Source: Candidatus Woesearchaeota archaeon
Lineage (GTDB): Archaea; Nanobdellota; Nanobdellia; Woesearchaeales; DSVV01
Assembly (NCBI GenBank): GCA_016215305.1
Contig: JACRKI010000066.1
Span: 1-12,603 of the forward strand
DNA length: 12,603 nucleotides
Direction of reading: 5' to 3'
Made by a program: the position numbers and the translations under genes. Below the pieces are notes generated by a model. That model was not told the origin of the DNA, searched no databases, and saw nothing but the letters and a program-made list of their open reading frames with translations. Positions 1 through 5,852 of the stretch are shown here, piece by piece. How positions within the stretch are numbered: position 1 is the first letter of the stretch; every line of letters starts with the position of its first letter.

Positions 1-10
1 TAGAGGATAG

Positions 11-814
11 TTATTTTGTTTTATCAAATTCATTTTTCGTGATTATATCAATCCAACGCAGGATATTACTCTTTTTATTATAGAAATAAAATAACCTGAG
101 ATTTTCTTTTATTCTCGCGTGCCTACACCCTTTATAGCTTTCAGTATATTTAATCTCCTCATGATACTCAGGAACATATGTTTCTGCTTCAAGAACTTCT
201 CGCATTGTATGATCAATAGCAGCCTTTAGGAAGTTATATTTTTCACATTTTTTAAGAAAAACAGGATCATATTCCTGATCCTTAACATCCAAGAATCTCT
301 TCTCTTTACTTTTTCTCTCTAAATATCTTACATATTCCTGAATGAGAGAAATCAATTTTCGTATTGCATAAAGGTTTTCATTCAATTTATTAAAATCATT
401 TTCCAATTCTTCTGCTTTGAACTCCTGTAAGTATTCCAAAATCTCATTAAGGAGCTTCCTTGCATCTTTAACATGCTGGAATATTCTTGCAAATCCTCTC
501 TCCATATATTCAGTGACCTCTTTACTTTCTTTAAGAAATTCATTTTTATTTTTTTGGAAATCCCTGAGCAGATTATATTCCATTGACTCCATGCTTCTAA
601 AAAGTTTTATAATGTCATTCAACTTCTTTCTGTCCACATTTTGAAGATCAAACGCTCGTTTTTTGTGCAAGAATGTTCCTGAATGAAAGAGCGCTTTTTC
701 TTCGATCTCTTCTGTAATCTTTGTCAGTTCTTCATCCAGCGCGATAAAACGCTTCAGCTTTTCATCAAACGCCTTAAATAAATCTGTTTTGAAGAAATAA
801 GAGAGCAATGACAT
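11..814 (-). CDS. Coiled-coil protein with C-terminal RelE/YafQ-like toxin domain
   Basis: The 267-residue product is highly charged. Residues about 10-175 are almost wholly helical with heptad-like spacing of L, I and F, suggesting coiled coils. Residues about 180-265 resemble a RelE/ParE/YafQ mRNA-interferase fold: a helical hairpin (DPVFLKKCEKY onward), then a GCRHARIKENLRLFYFY strand pair, a short turn, and the closing strand ILRWIDIITKNEF. RelE-family toxins are normally about 85-100 residues and act on ribosome-bound mRNA. Here the domain carries some 175 extra N-terminal residues, which is unusual, and no separate antitoxin gene lies next to it in the window. The helical part could act as a built-in antitoxin or a tether (inference). 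The ATG at 814 is supported by a TATA box about 26 bases upstream, making the transcript leaderless. The toxin assignment rests on pattern only, and the catalytic residues of this superfamily are too variable to confirm by eye. Confidence 0.6.
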   Translation of the reverse strand: MSLLSYFFKTDLFKAFDEKLKRFIALDEELTKITEEIEEKALFHSGTFLHKKRAFDLQNVDRKKLNDIIKLFRSMESMEYNLLRDFQKNKNEFLKESKEVTEYMERGFARIFQHVKDARKLLNEILEYLQEFKAEELENDFNKLNENLYAIRKLISLIQEYVRYLERKSKEKRFLDVKDQEYDPVFLKKCEKYNFLKAAIDHTMREVLEAETYVPEYHEEIKYTESYKGCRHARIKENLRLFYFYNKKSNILRWIDIITKNEFDKTK

Positions 815-835
815 CGCTTCAGAAATACGAAGAGT

Positions 836-845
836 GTTTAAATAG
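836..845 (-). promoter_or_regulatory. TATA box of the RelE-like gene
   Basis: On the minus strand the sequence reads CTATTTAAAC, a good archaeal TATA box, centred about 26 bases before the ATG at 814. Transcription would start at or next to the start codon, giving a leaderless mRNA. No ribosome binding site is seen, which agrees with this. Confidence 0.55.
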
Positions 846-1019
846 TTTTAGAAATTGAAAGCTGAGAGAGGGGCGCTTCATCAATATTTATTATAGCATG
901 GGCAATAAAAAATTCCCATCGCAGCAAGCTGCAGGGTATTCATTTCAAGCAATAAAAAAAGTGTCAATCCCTCTCGAACACGGAGATTTGATGCGGAGTG
1001 TTTTCCGGGAGAAGAATCG

Positions 1020-1053
1020 AGAGAAGAGTTTTTTCTTCTCTTTCTGTTTTTTT
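1020..1053 (+). terminator. Hairpin followed by a T-run
   Basis: AGAGAAGA (1020-1027) and TCTTCTCT (1034-1041) form a perfect 8-bp stem with a 6-base loop, and a run of seven T follows at 1047-1053. On the plus strand this looks like an intrinsic terminator, yet no plus-strand gene lies upstream of it in the window. It would therefore end either a small RNA made from 850-1020 or a transcript from outside. Confidence 0.35.
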
Positions 1054-1078
1054 ATTATCTTGACACAAAAATGAACCT

Positions 1079-1101
1079 CCCCTCTGCCCCAAGGGGCGGG
1101 G
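1079..1101. repeat. GC-rich palindromic hairpin
   Basis: GCCCC (1086-1090) and GGGGC (1093-1097) are perfect inverted repeats separated by AA. The stem is extended by CCCC (1079-1082) and GGGG (1098-1101) across a three-base bulge. This block is far more GC-rich than its AT-rich surroundings. It could be a dispersed palindromic repeat of the REP type or a terminator hairpin. Only one copy is present here, so its repeat nature is a guess. Confidence 0.4.
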
Positions 1102-1165
1102 TATTTTCAGAAATAAACCTAACTTATTCCAAAACCATAATTTTTTGAGACAGTGCCATTCAATT

Positions 1166-1180
1166 CGAAAACTATATATA
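1166..1180 (+). promoter_or_regulatory. BRE/TATA promoter of the coiled-coil gene
   Basis: CGAAAAC followed by TATATATA forms a purine-rich BRE-like stretch and a TATA box. The expected transcription start is about 1202, shortly before a GGGTGG ribosome binding site (1205-1210) and the ATG at 1214. This decides the start codon, because the upstream TTG at 1145 lies before the promoter. Confidence 0.55.
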
Positions 1181-1213
1181 TCATATTCTCTAAAAAATCA
1201 AAAAGGGTGGACA

Positions 1214-2068
1214 ATGGCAGACATGAATGTTGTTGATAAAAATATCCTTGCGGTCATCAACAAAAATAAGAGCCTGCAAAATCCTGTAACGCAGCAGAAA
1301 GGAAAAACGCCGAAAGCGCCCAAAAAGATGATTACAGATCGAGTGAAGGAAGTGGTCACTATTCCAAAGAAAAAAGATCCATCAGCAAAACACCTGAAAG
1401 AATCCATCAAGCATGTCAAGGAATTAAAGAAGTCAGTCCAATCTCTTTCTGGTCAGATGCGCAAGAAAGAAGCGAGTGTGCAGAAACAGTTAGAAGAACA
1501 CAAACAGCATCTTATTCAGATGGGACAGGATGTCGCGGAAACAAAAATGCATTATCAGCATATTCCCAAATTATCAATGGAAACGCAGATGCTGATTGAG
1601 TCTATGGGAAAGCTTTCAGCAGTGGTGAAGCAATTATTAGTCTTGTTCAATCAGAAAATCAGCAATGAAGAGGGGCCATTGTTTGAAAGACTGGATGGGA
1701 TTGCGGAACAGAATGAACAGATTGCGCAGGGAATTCTTGCTGTTGCCGATCTTGTCAAAGAAAAACAAATACCAAAAGCGGAAATCAAGCAATTTAATCC
1801 GTATATGCCGCAGCGGCAAATGCCGATGCAGGTCAGAGAGCAAATGCCTTCTCCACAGCAAATGCCAAATATCCCGCAGGATCTTGGCAAATTTCAATTT
1901 CCAGGGCAGGAGCAGGATCAAGGAATGAATCCAATGCAGGCACAGGAAATGCAAAATCAAGAAGTGCAACAGATGCAGCCAATCCCGCAGTTTCATGCGC
2001 CATTGCCTCCGTTTAGCGAATCACCGCAGCAGGAGCCTGTGCCAAGTCGGAAGCGGATGCTGTTCTAG
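1214..2068 (+). CDS. Coiled-coil protein with P/Q/M-rich tail, unknown function
   Basis: The product is 284 residues from the ATG at 1214, chosen because GGGTGG lies just upstream and a TATA box is correctly spaced. Longer in-frame starts such as TTG 1145 precede the promoter. Residues 1-60 are basic (KGKTPKAPKK and similar). Residues about 60-115 and 125-185 are predicted amphipathic helices likely to form coiled coils. Residues 190-284 are disordered, low-complexity and dominated by Pro, Gln and Met, with recurrent MPQ and QMP patterns. There is no signal peptide or membrane segment, so it is probably cytoplasmic. The layout (basic head, coiled coil, sticky tail) suggests a scaffold or nucleic-acid-associated protein (inference). 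I do not recognise a family. Its last 56 bases overlap the 3' end of the convergent gene, which must constrain both tails. Confidence 0.75.
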   Translation: MADMNVVDKNILAVINKNKSLQNPVTQQKGKTPKAPKKMITDRVKEVVTIPKKKDPSAKHLKESIKHVKELKKSVQSLSGQMRKKEASVQKQLEEHKQHLIQMGQDVAETKMHYQHIPKLSMETQMLIESMGKLSAVVKQLLVLFNQKISNEEGPLFERLDGIAEQNEQIAQGILAVADLVKEKQIPKAEIKQFNPYMPQRQMPMQVREQMPSPQQMPNIPQDLGKFQFPGQEQDQGMNPMQAQEMQNQEVQQMQPIPQFHAPLPPFSESPQQEPVPSRKRMLF

Positions 2069-3845
2069 ATTTGACAACAGTATAGGTTGCATCTCTTACT
2101 TGTCCTTTATTTTGTTGTGGATCTGTGTTGTATTTTTGTCGCGGGTCCATATTGTATGGGAATCTTTCTGCAGCATTTATCCGCGCAGTAAATGGATATT
2201 CTGTTTCAACAGTAATTGCGCCTGCGTTTATGATTGTTGTGCTTGAAATCACTGTTCTTCCCGGTGCGCATGATGCAGCATAGTTTGCAAAATTATCTCC
2301 TTTTTCTCCTCCAATTCCCGCGTAGCAGCTGAAGAGAAAGATATGCGCATCAGGAGGAAGGGTGTCGAGCAATTTGCAAAAACCAGTATCTGTCTGGTCA
2401 AGATACGCGCTTTCCTCTGTTCCTTCTCCGAGTCTTATTCGATGCAGCTCTCCATCTCCATGTCCTGCAAGAACAAGAAGAGAATACTCTTTGAGCGTGG
2501 CATATTCTTTTTCTGGGGCAGTATCTTCTTGAATAAATTCAAGCCTGAGATCATATGCTGCTCTGATTTCTTTGAGGTGATCTCGCATTACTCCATTGAG
2601 AAATGCCTGATTATAATCAAGAATGCCAAAAAAAACAAGCGCATTTGGTTTTTTAGTCTCCAGTGGTATGAAGTCTTTTTCTGTAAATCCTAACGCAGCA
2701 TATCGTATCGCTTCATACGGAAGCAGAAAAGGATTCTTTTGTTCATCAAGGAGGTCTGCAAGTTGTTGCGCAATTTCAGGTATTCCGTTCATTGCGGCAT
2801 ATGCTGCGACAGACGCGCCATCGGTGAATATGCGTGTGCTTTCCGCATTTTCTATCGCAAGGAGTTTATCTAAATATCCATCTCCTTTTTTTGCTGCTGC
2901 ATATTGGATAGCAGCGCCTGCAGTAAATAATGAATCTCCTGTATCAGTAGGAACAACCGCAAGGTTTTGAATTTCATTATAAGAGACATCAGTTCCTGCA
3001 GCAGCAAAGAAATCATCAACTGTTGCGAAAAGATATTTTCCAGAAAGTGTTTTTATTTTGCGCAATTGCGCTATTTTATCAGGAGTAATTCTTAGTGGAT
3101 TATTTGTCGTATTTACCGCAACGGGAAGCAAGTCTCGTGCAGTGGTGAATATCTCTGCATCATCATTATCTTTAAGTTCATGAAGCGCAGTGAGTGTTTT
3201 CATGTCTGCGTTGGCATACGCTGCATAAATATAATCCTGCGCAGAAGAAAATGGAGCAGTTTCATTTCTGTTTCGAAAGCTTGCGAGCTGCGCCGCGTAT
3301 TCTGGGGTGCCGCCGACAAATTTGTACAAGGCAAGATCTTCCCACGTCTGAAACACAGAATCTTGTTCGCCGGCAGCGTCAGGAACTGAGACTGCAAGAA
3401 GAGATAATGCTTCTTCCAGTCTTCCATTTTCTGCGGCAAATAAAGAAAGTCCTCCTTTGTTTGTTCTGCGTACAGGCGTGCCTGACAAAGTAGTAACTTC
3501 TGCATAGAGGTGCGCATCGCTCAGCGTCCCATTGTGCGCAGCATATATTGCTGCTTCATCAGCAGTGAGAAATAATGGCTCTTGGGCGCTGTTTCGTACA
3601 TTCAAAAGTGCGTCAATGGTGATGTTTTCCTGCGTTGGAATTGGAAATGAAGGAGAAACATACAATTGAGATGAAAAAGCAGGAGATGCGGTATACGGCC
3701 AAAGTATTTCTGTGTCAGCTGCGAAATGCGTGTTCTGTTGAACAACAGGAGTCGCTGGTTGAGAAGCGTCTTGAGAATTTTGCACTCCAGAATCTGAGAG
3801 AAGGGTTAATAATGGAAGAATTGCGGTGAGTTTCTTAGCTTTCAT
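2013..3845 (-). CDS. Exported solenoid-repeat protein with caspase-like (clan CD) domain
   Basis: This 610-residue protein starts with a probable signal peptide (MKAKK, then a hydrophobic stretch to about residue 16). No lipobox cysteine is seen. Residues about 90-395 contain degenerate helical repeats that recur as an aromatic-rich turn followed by xAAxYAAxNG and a second helix, at about 92-106, 134-151, 201-221, 306-331, 339-365 and 372-395. They resemble ankyrin or similar solenoid units. Residues about 400-560 look like a clan CD cysteine peptidase (caspase, CHAT or gingipain-like): a hydrophobic strand leads into AGHGDGE with His462, and a second strand, HIFLFSCYAG, carries Cys507 some 45 residues later. 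This is the classic His-then-Cys dyad order. The family cleaves proteins after a defined residue. Here it would act outside the membrane on an unknown substrate, with the repeats giving specificity (inference). The ATG at 3845 sits about 32 bases from a TATA box with no ribosome binding site. The 3' end overlaps the convergent gene by 56 bases. Confidence 0.7.
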   Translation of the reverse strand: MKAKKLTAILPLLTLLSDSGVQNSQDASQPATPVVQQNTHFAADTEILWPYTASPAFSSQLYVSPSFPIPTQENITIDALLNVRNSAQEPLFLTADEAAIYAAHNGTLSDAHLYAEVTTLSGTPVRRTNKGGLSLFAAENGRLEEALSLLAVSVPDAAGEQDSVFQTWEDLALYKFVGGTPEYAAQLASFRNRNETAPFSSAQDYIYAAYANADMKTLTALHELKDNDDAEIFTTARDLLPVAVNTTNNPLRITPDKIAQLRKIKTLSGKYLFATVDDFFAAAGTDVSYNEIQNLAVVPTDTGDSLFTAGAAIQYAAAKKGDGYLDKLLAIENAESTRIFTDGASVAAYAAMNGIPEIAQQLADLLDEQKNPFLLPYEAIRYAALGFTEKDFIPLETKKPNALVFFGILDYNQAFLNGVMRDHLKEIRAAYDLRLEFIQEDTAPEKEYATLKEYSLLVLAGHGDGELHRIRLGEGTEESAYLDQTDTGFCKLLDTLPPDAHIFLFSCYAGIGGEKGDNFANYAASCAPGRTVISSTTIINAGAITVETEYPFTARINAAERFPYNMDPRQKYNTDPQQNKGQVRDATYTVVKSRTASASDLAQAPAAVIR

Positions 3846-3872
3846 GGGAGCAATAGAAAGTAGGAATAAAAT

Positions 3873-3882
3873 CTATTTAAAC
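3873..3882 (-). promoter_or_regulatory. TATA box of the caspase-like gene
   Basis: The minus strand reads GTTTAAATAG, centred about 32 bases before the ATG at 3845, so the leader would be only a few bases long. The missing ribosome binding site agrees with a leaderless or near-leaderless mRNA. Confidence 0.5.
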
Positions 3883-3919
3883 TTTGTGACATAAAAATGG
3901 TAAAACCGAAAAATTGTTT

Positions 3920-3952
3920 AGGTGACCACAATATTATTTTTTGTAGGCACCT
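3920..3952. repeat. 33-bp palindromic element, copy A
   Basis: The left arm AGGTGACCACAA and the right arm TTGTAGGCACCT are inverted repeats (10 of 12 match) around a 9-base centre. The element matches copy B at 4940-4972 at 27 of 33 positions in the same orientation. It covers the last codons and stop of the fic gene (coding GAYKK-stop). The two copies enclose fic and its promoter. It could be a recombination site, an operator, or a terminator-like hairpin. Confidence 0.7.
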
Positions 3953-4884
3953 ATCTGTTTCTGCAATGATTTATACTCTTTGAGAATAAGATCAATGGTT
4001 GGTCGGATATTCCCTTTCTTCTCGTATTCTTGTAATGCGATATAATATTCTCGCCTGTTGTTTAATCCAATGTTGACAGGAGGGAGTCTGTGTTTCAGGA
4101 GAATGTTATTGAGCAATAATCTCCCTACTCTTCCGTTGCCATCCTGAAACGGATGAATGTTCTCAAACTGATTATGGACAACAGCCGCGAGCAGAAGCGG
4201 AGGATATTTTGTTTTGTTTTCGTTGTACCATATTACCAGTTCACGCAGGAGTCCGGGAACTCTGTTTGCGGGCGCGCCGCGATGAATGATTGTGCCAAAT
4301 TTATCCCGAATCACCACTTCAATTCCTTTTGGGCGGAATTTCCCCGCGAATGATTTGGAATTCTTAAAGACAATATGATGAAGTTTTTTGATCATGAAAA
4401 AAGAGAGATGCTCTTTTCTGTTTCGGATGAAAGATATTGCCTCCGCGACGCCATACGTTTCAGAGATGTCTTCTTTTTGAACCTCTTCTGGCCATTTGTG
4501 CTGTTCAAGGATTCCCTGCACTTCTTTTTTTGTGACTTCTGATCCTTCAATGGCGTTGGTGTTGTAGGTAAAAAGCGCTGTAAACTGTTTCCAGTCTGTT
4601 TCAGAAAGATGACGGATGTGGATGCGTCCTTTTTGTTCCAGTGTTTTGAGAAGCTCTATTTCTTTTCCAGTGAGTATCTGCTTTAAAGGATCGCTGATGC
4701 TTTTGTATGCCTCTGCCTGCTGCAGGATGAGGACTTCAGCTCGTTTTTGCAGAGGAAGAAGTTCTTTTTGAGACAAATCCGAGCCAAGATATCGCCTGAT
4801 CTTTCGTATTTTACTGCCTTCCCGAAATGAGTGCGCGAGGTAATATTTGGTCTTTTTTCCCTGTTTTCGGATTTCGAGGTTCAT
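3934..4884 (-). CDS. Fic-family AMP-transferase, self-inhibited (class II type)
   Basis: Fic proteins transfer AMP, or another nucleotide moiety, from a nucleotide to hydroxyl groups of target proteins. The signature HPFQDGNGRVGR is intact at residues 244-255, with catalytic His244 and the phosphate-binding Asp/Asn/Arg set. TNAIEG at 109-114 fits the inhibitory (S/T)xxxE(G/N) helix, placed N-terminal to the Fic core as in class II proteins, so the enzyme is probably self-restrained through Glu113. The N-terminal 100 residues hold a basic segment (MNLEIRKQGKKTKYY, KIRKIRRYLG) and helices, and the C-terminus is helical. The ATG at 4884 gives 316 residues. It is preferred over an in-frame extension to 5010 because a BRE/TATA box lies 27 bases upstream of it and the extension would run back through the promoter and a palindrome. 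The target is unknown. Two 33-bp palindromes bound the gene, and a related half-site lies between TATA and start, which suggests repression or mobility. Confidence 0.88.
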   Translation of the reverse strand: MNLEIRKQGKKTKYYLAHSFREGSKIRKIRRYLGSDLSQKELLPLQKRAEVLILQQAEAYKSISDPLKQILTGKEIELLKTLEQKGRIHIRHLSETDWKQFTALFTYNTNAIEGSEVTKKEVQGILEQHKWPEEVQKEDISETYGVAEAISFIRNRKEHLSFFMIKKLHHIVFKNSKSFAGKFRPKGIEVVIRDKFGTIIHRGAPANRVPGLLRELVIWYNENKTKYPPLLLAAVVHNQFENIHPFQDGNGRVGRLLLNNILLKHRLPPVNIGLNNRREYYIALQEYEKKGNIRPTIDLILKEYKSLQKQIGAYKK

Positions 4885-4895
4885 ACATATATTAT

Positions 4896-4906
4896 AGGTG
4901 ACTACA
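4896..4906. promoter_or_regulatory. Half-site AGGTGACTACA, candidate operator
   Basis: AGGTGACTACA is identical to the left arm of the palindrome at 4940. It sits exactly between the fic TATA box and the fic start codon. A protein bound here would block transcription initiation, so it is a plausible repressor site. Which protein binds it is not visible. Confidence 0.45.
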
Positions 4907-4920
4907 TTTATATACTTTTC
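4905..4920 (-). promoter_or_regulatory. BRE/TATA promoter of fic
   Basis: The minus strand reads GAAAAGTATATAAATG, an A-rich BRE-like block plus TATATAAA, centred about 27 bases before the ATG at 4884. This predicts a leaderless transcript and supports that start. Confidence 0.6.
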
Positions 4921-4939
4921 TATTAATGGGTGGGCACAG

Positions 4940-4972
4940 AGGTGACTACAATATTGGATTTTGTGGTCACCT
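4940..4972. repeat. 33-bp palindromic element, copy B
   Basis: The left arm AGGTGACTACAA and the right arm TTGTGGTCACCT are inverted repeats with 11 of 12 matching around a 9-base centre. It is the better-preserved copy of the element at 3920-3952 and lies between the divergent fic and methyltransferase promoters. A 12-9-12 layout is close to the arm/spacer design of tyrosine-recombinase core sites, but it would also suit a dimeric repressor. Confidence 0.7.
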
Positions 4973-4975
4973 GTA

Positions 4976-5003
4976 AGCTGGAAAAAGCTGGAATTATAAA
5001 AGC
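4976..5003 (+). promoter_or_regulatory. Candidate promoter of the methyltransferase operon
   Basis: Two direct repeats of AGCTGGAA (4976-4983 and 4986-4993) lie 10 bases, one helical turn, apart. They abut TTATAAAAG (4995-5003), a possible TATA box. The predicted start, about 5024, leaves a short leader before the ATG at 5040. The repeats may be a regulator site. The TATA match is weaker than those of neighbouring genes. Confidence 0.35.
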
Positions 5004-5039
5004 CAAACATTAATAAAGATTCAATGTTCTAGTAATTGC

Positions 5040-5840
5040 ATGAATGAGAGAATATTCTTTGATCATCAAAAATTAAAGATAATATGTGAAGATGTACTTT
5101 CTACAGATAAAATCTTGGAAGAAAGTGTTGATTTAATAGTTACATCGCCTCCGTATAATGTAGACATAAAATATAATTCTCATAATGATCAAATAACTTA
5201 TGAAAAGTATTTAGAATTTAGTCATAGGTGGTTATCTAGGTGTTTCAATTGGTTAAAAGATGATGGAAGGATGTGTCTGAATATTCCTTTAGACATAAAT
5301 AAAGGGGGGCAGCAAAGTGTAGGTGCGGATTTAACTTTAATTGCAAAAAAAATAGGGTTCAATTATCATTCTACAGTAATATGGAACGAAGGAAATATTT
5401 CAAGAAGGACTGCTTGGGGTTCTTGGTTAAGCGCTTCTGCACCATATGTAATTGCGCCAGTAGAACTAATAATCATCCTTTACAAAAAACAATGGAAAAA
5501 GATTGATAAAAGAGATTCAGATATAACTAAAGAAGAATTTATCTCATGGACTAATGGGTTGTGGACTTTTAATGGAGAAAGTAAAAAAAGAATAGGACAT
5601 CCTGCACCATTTCCAGTTGAATTACCCAGAAGATGTATCAAATTGTTTAGTTACGTTGGAGACATAGTATTAGATCCATTCATGGGCAGTGGAACAACAT
5701 TAATAGCCGCAACATTAAATAATAGGAGATCAATAGGGCTTGATGTTGACATAGAATATTGTACTCTAGCAAAAAAAAGAATAATTGCTGAAGCAAATAT
5801 TCTGGAGAAAAAATTAAATGAAATGATTATGGTGGCATAA
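5040..5840 (+). CDS. DNA methyltransferase, beta-class (m4C or m6A), type II modification
   Basis: The 266-residue enzyme transfers a methyl group from S-adenosylmethionine to an exocyclic amino group in DNA. The catalytic motif TSPPYN lies at residues 35-40 and the AdoMet-binding motif DPFMGSGTT at 212-220, preceded by HPAPFPVELPRR at 187-198 and followed by SIGLDVD with an acidic Asp235. Catalytic motif before AdoMet motif defines the beta class. An SPPY core is most typical of N4-cytosine enzymes, but m6A cannot be excluded. Residues about 85-185 should carry the target-recognition part. Its length is usual for a solitary type II enzyme. The start lacks a ribosome binding site. It is followed after 12 bases by an HNH endonuclease in the same direction, so the pair likely forms a restriction-modification operon. 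The codons are clearly AT-rich compared with gltX and parA, suggesting acquisition by transfer. The recognition sequence cannot be read from this. Confidence 0.88.
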   Translation: MNERIFFDHQKLKIICEDVLSTDKILEESVDLIVTSPPYNVDIKYNSHNDQITYEKYLEFSHRWLSRCFNWLKDDGRMCLNIPLDINKGGQQSVGADLTLIAKKIGFNYHSTVIWNEGNISRRTAWGSWLSASAPYVIAPVELIIILYKKQWKKIDKRDSDITKEEFISWTNGLWTFNGESKKRIGHPAPFPVELPRRCIKLFSYVGDIVLDPFMGSGTTLIAATLNNRRSIGLDVDIEYCTLAKKRIIAEANILEKKLNEMIMVA

Positions 5841-5852
5841 GGTCGATAAACA

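Larger units (their letters stand above)
815..1213. other. Non-coding region rich in inverted repeats
   Basis: No convincing gene lies in these 399 bases. They hold the minus-strand promoter of the left gene, the plus-strand promoter of the right gene, and between them at least five inverted repeats. ATGGG/CCCAT has an A-rich loop (about 898-919). GCAGC/GCTGC spans 921-932. GTGTCAA (961-967) pairs with TTGACAC (1060-1066). Inside that, CTCTCGA (971-977) pairs with TCGAGAG (1017-1023), and AGAGAAGA (1020-1027) pairs with TCTTCTCT (1034-1041). A GC-rich hairpin lies at 1079-1101. The dense nesting suggests a structured transcript or stacked terminators, but no known RNA family was recognised. 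Confidence 0.5.

Noticed and set aside
1145..1213. TTG start for the coiled-coil protein
   Set aside because: It lies upstream of the TATA box. The ATG at 1214 has GGGTGG just before it.
815..1213. tRNA or box C/D RNA in the structured gap
   Set aside because: No T-loop consensus, no acceptor-stem pairing of the right size, and no proper C and D boxes were found.
1637..1996. Antisense ORF opposite the P/Q/M-rich tail (Leu/His/Trp-rich product)
   Set aside because: Its composition is what the complement of CAG- and ATG-rich repeats gives. No promoter or known motif.
3194..3517. Overlapping ORFs on both strands inside the caspase-like gene
   Set aside because: They lie within a well-supported long frame and have no recognisable motif or start signal.
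3920..4972. Classic insertion sequence around fic
   Set aside because: There is no transposase, no target-site duplication was recognised, and each element is itself palindromic rather than one half of a terminal inverted repeat.
4885..5010. N-terminal extension of Fic by 42 residues
   Set aside because: It would run through the TATA box, the half-site and palindrome B. The ATG at 4884 has ideal promoter spacing.
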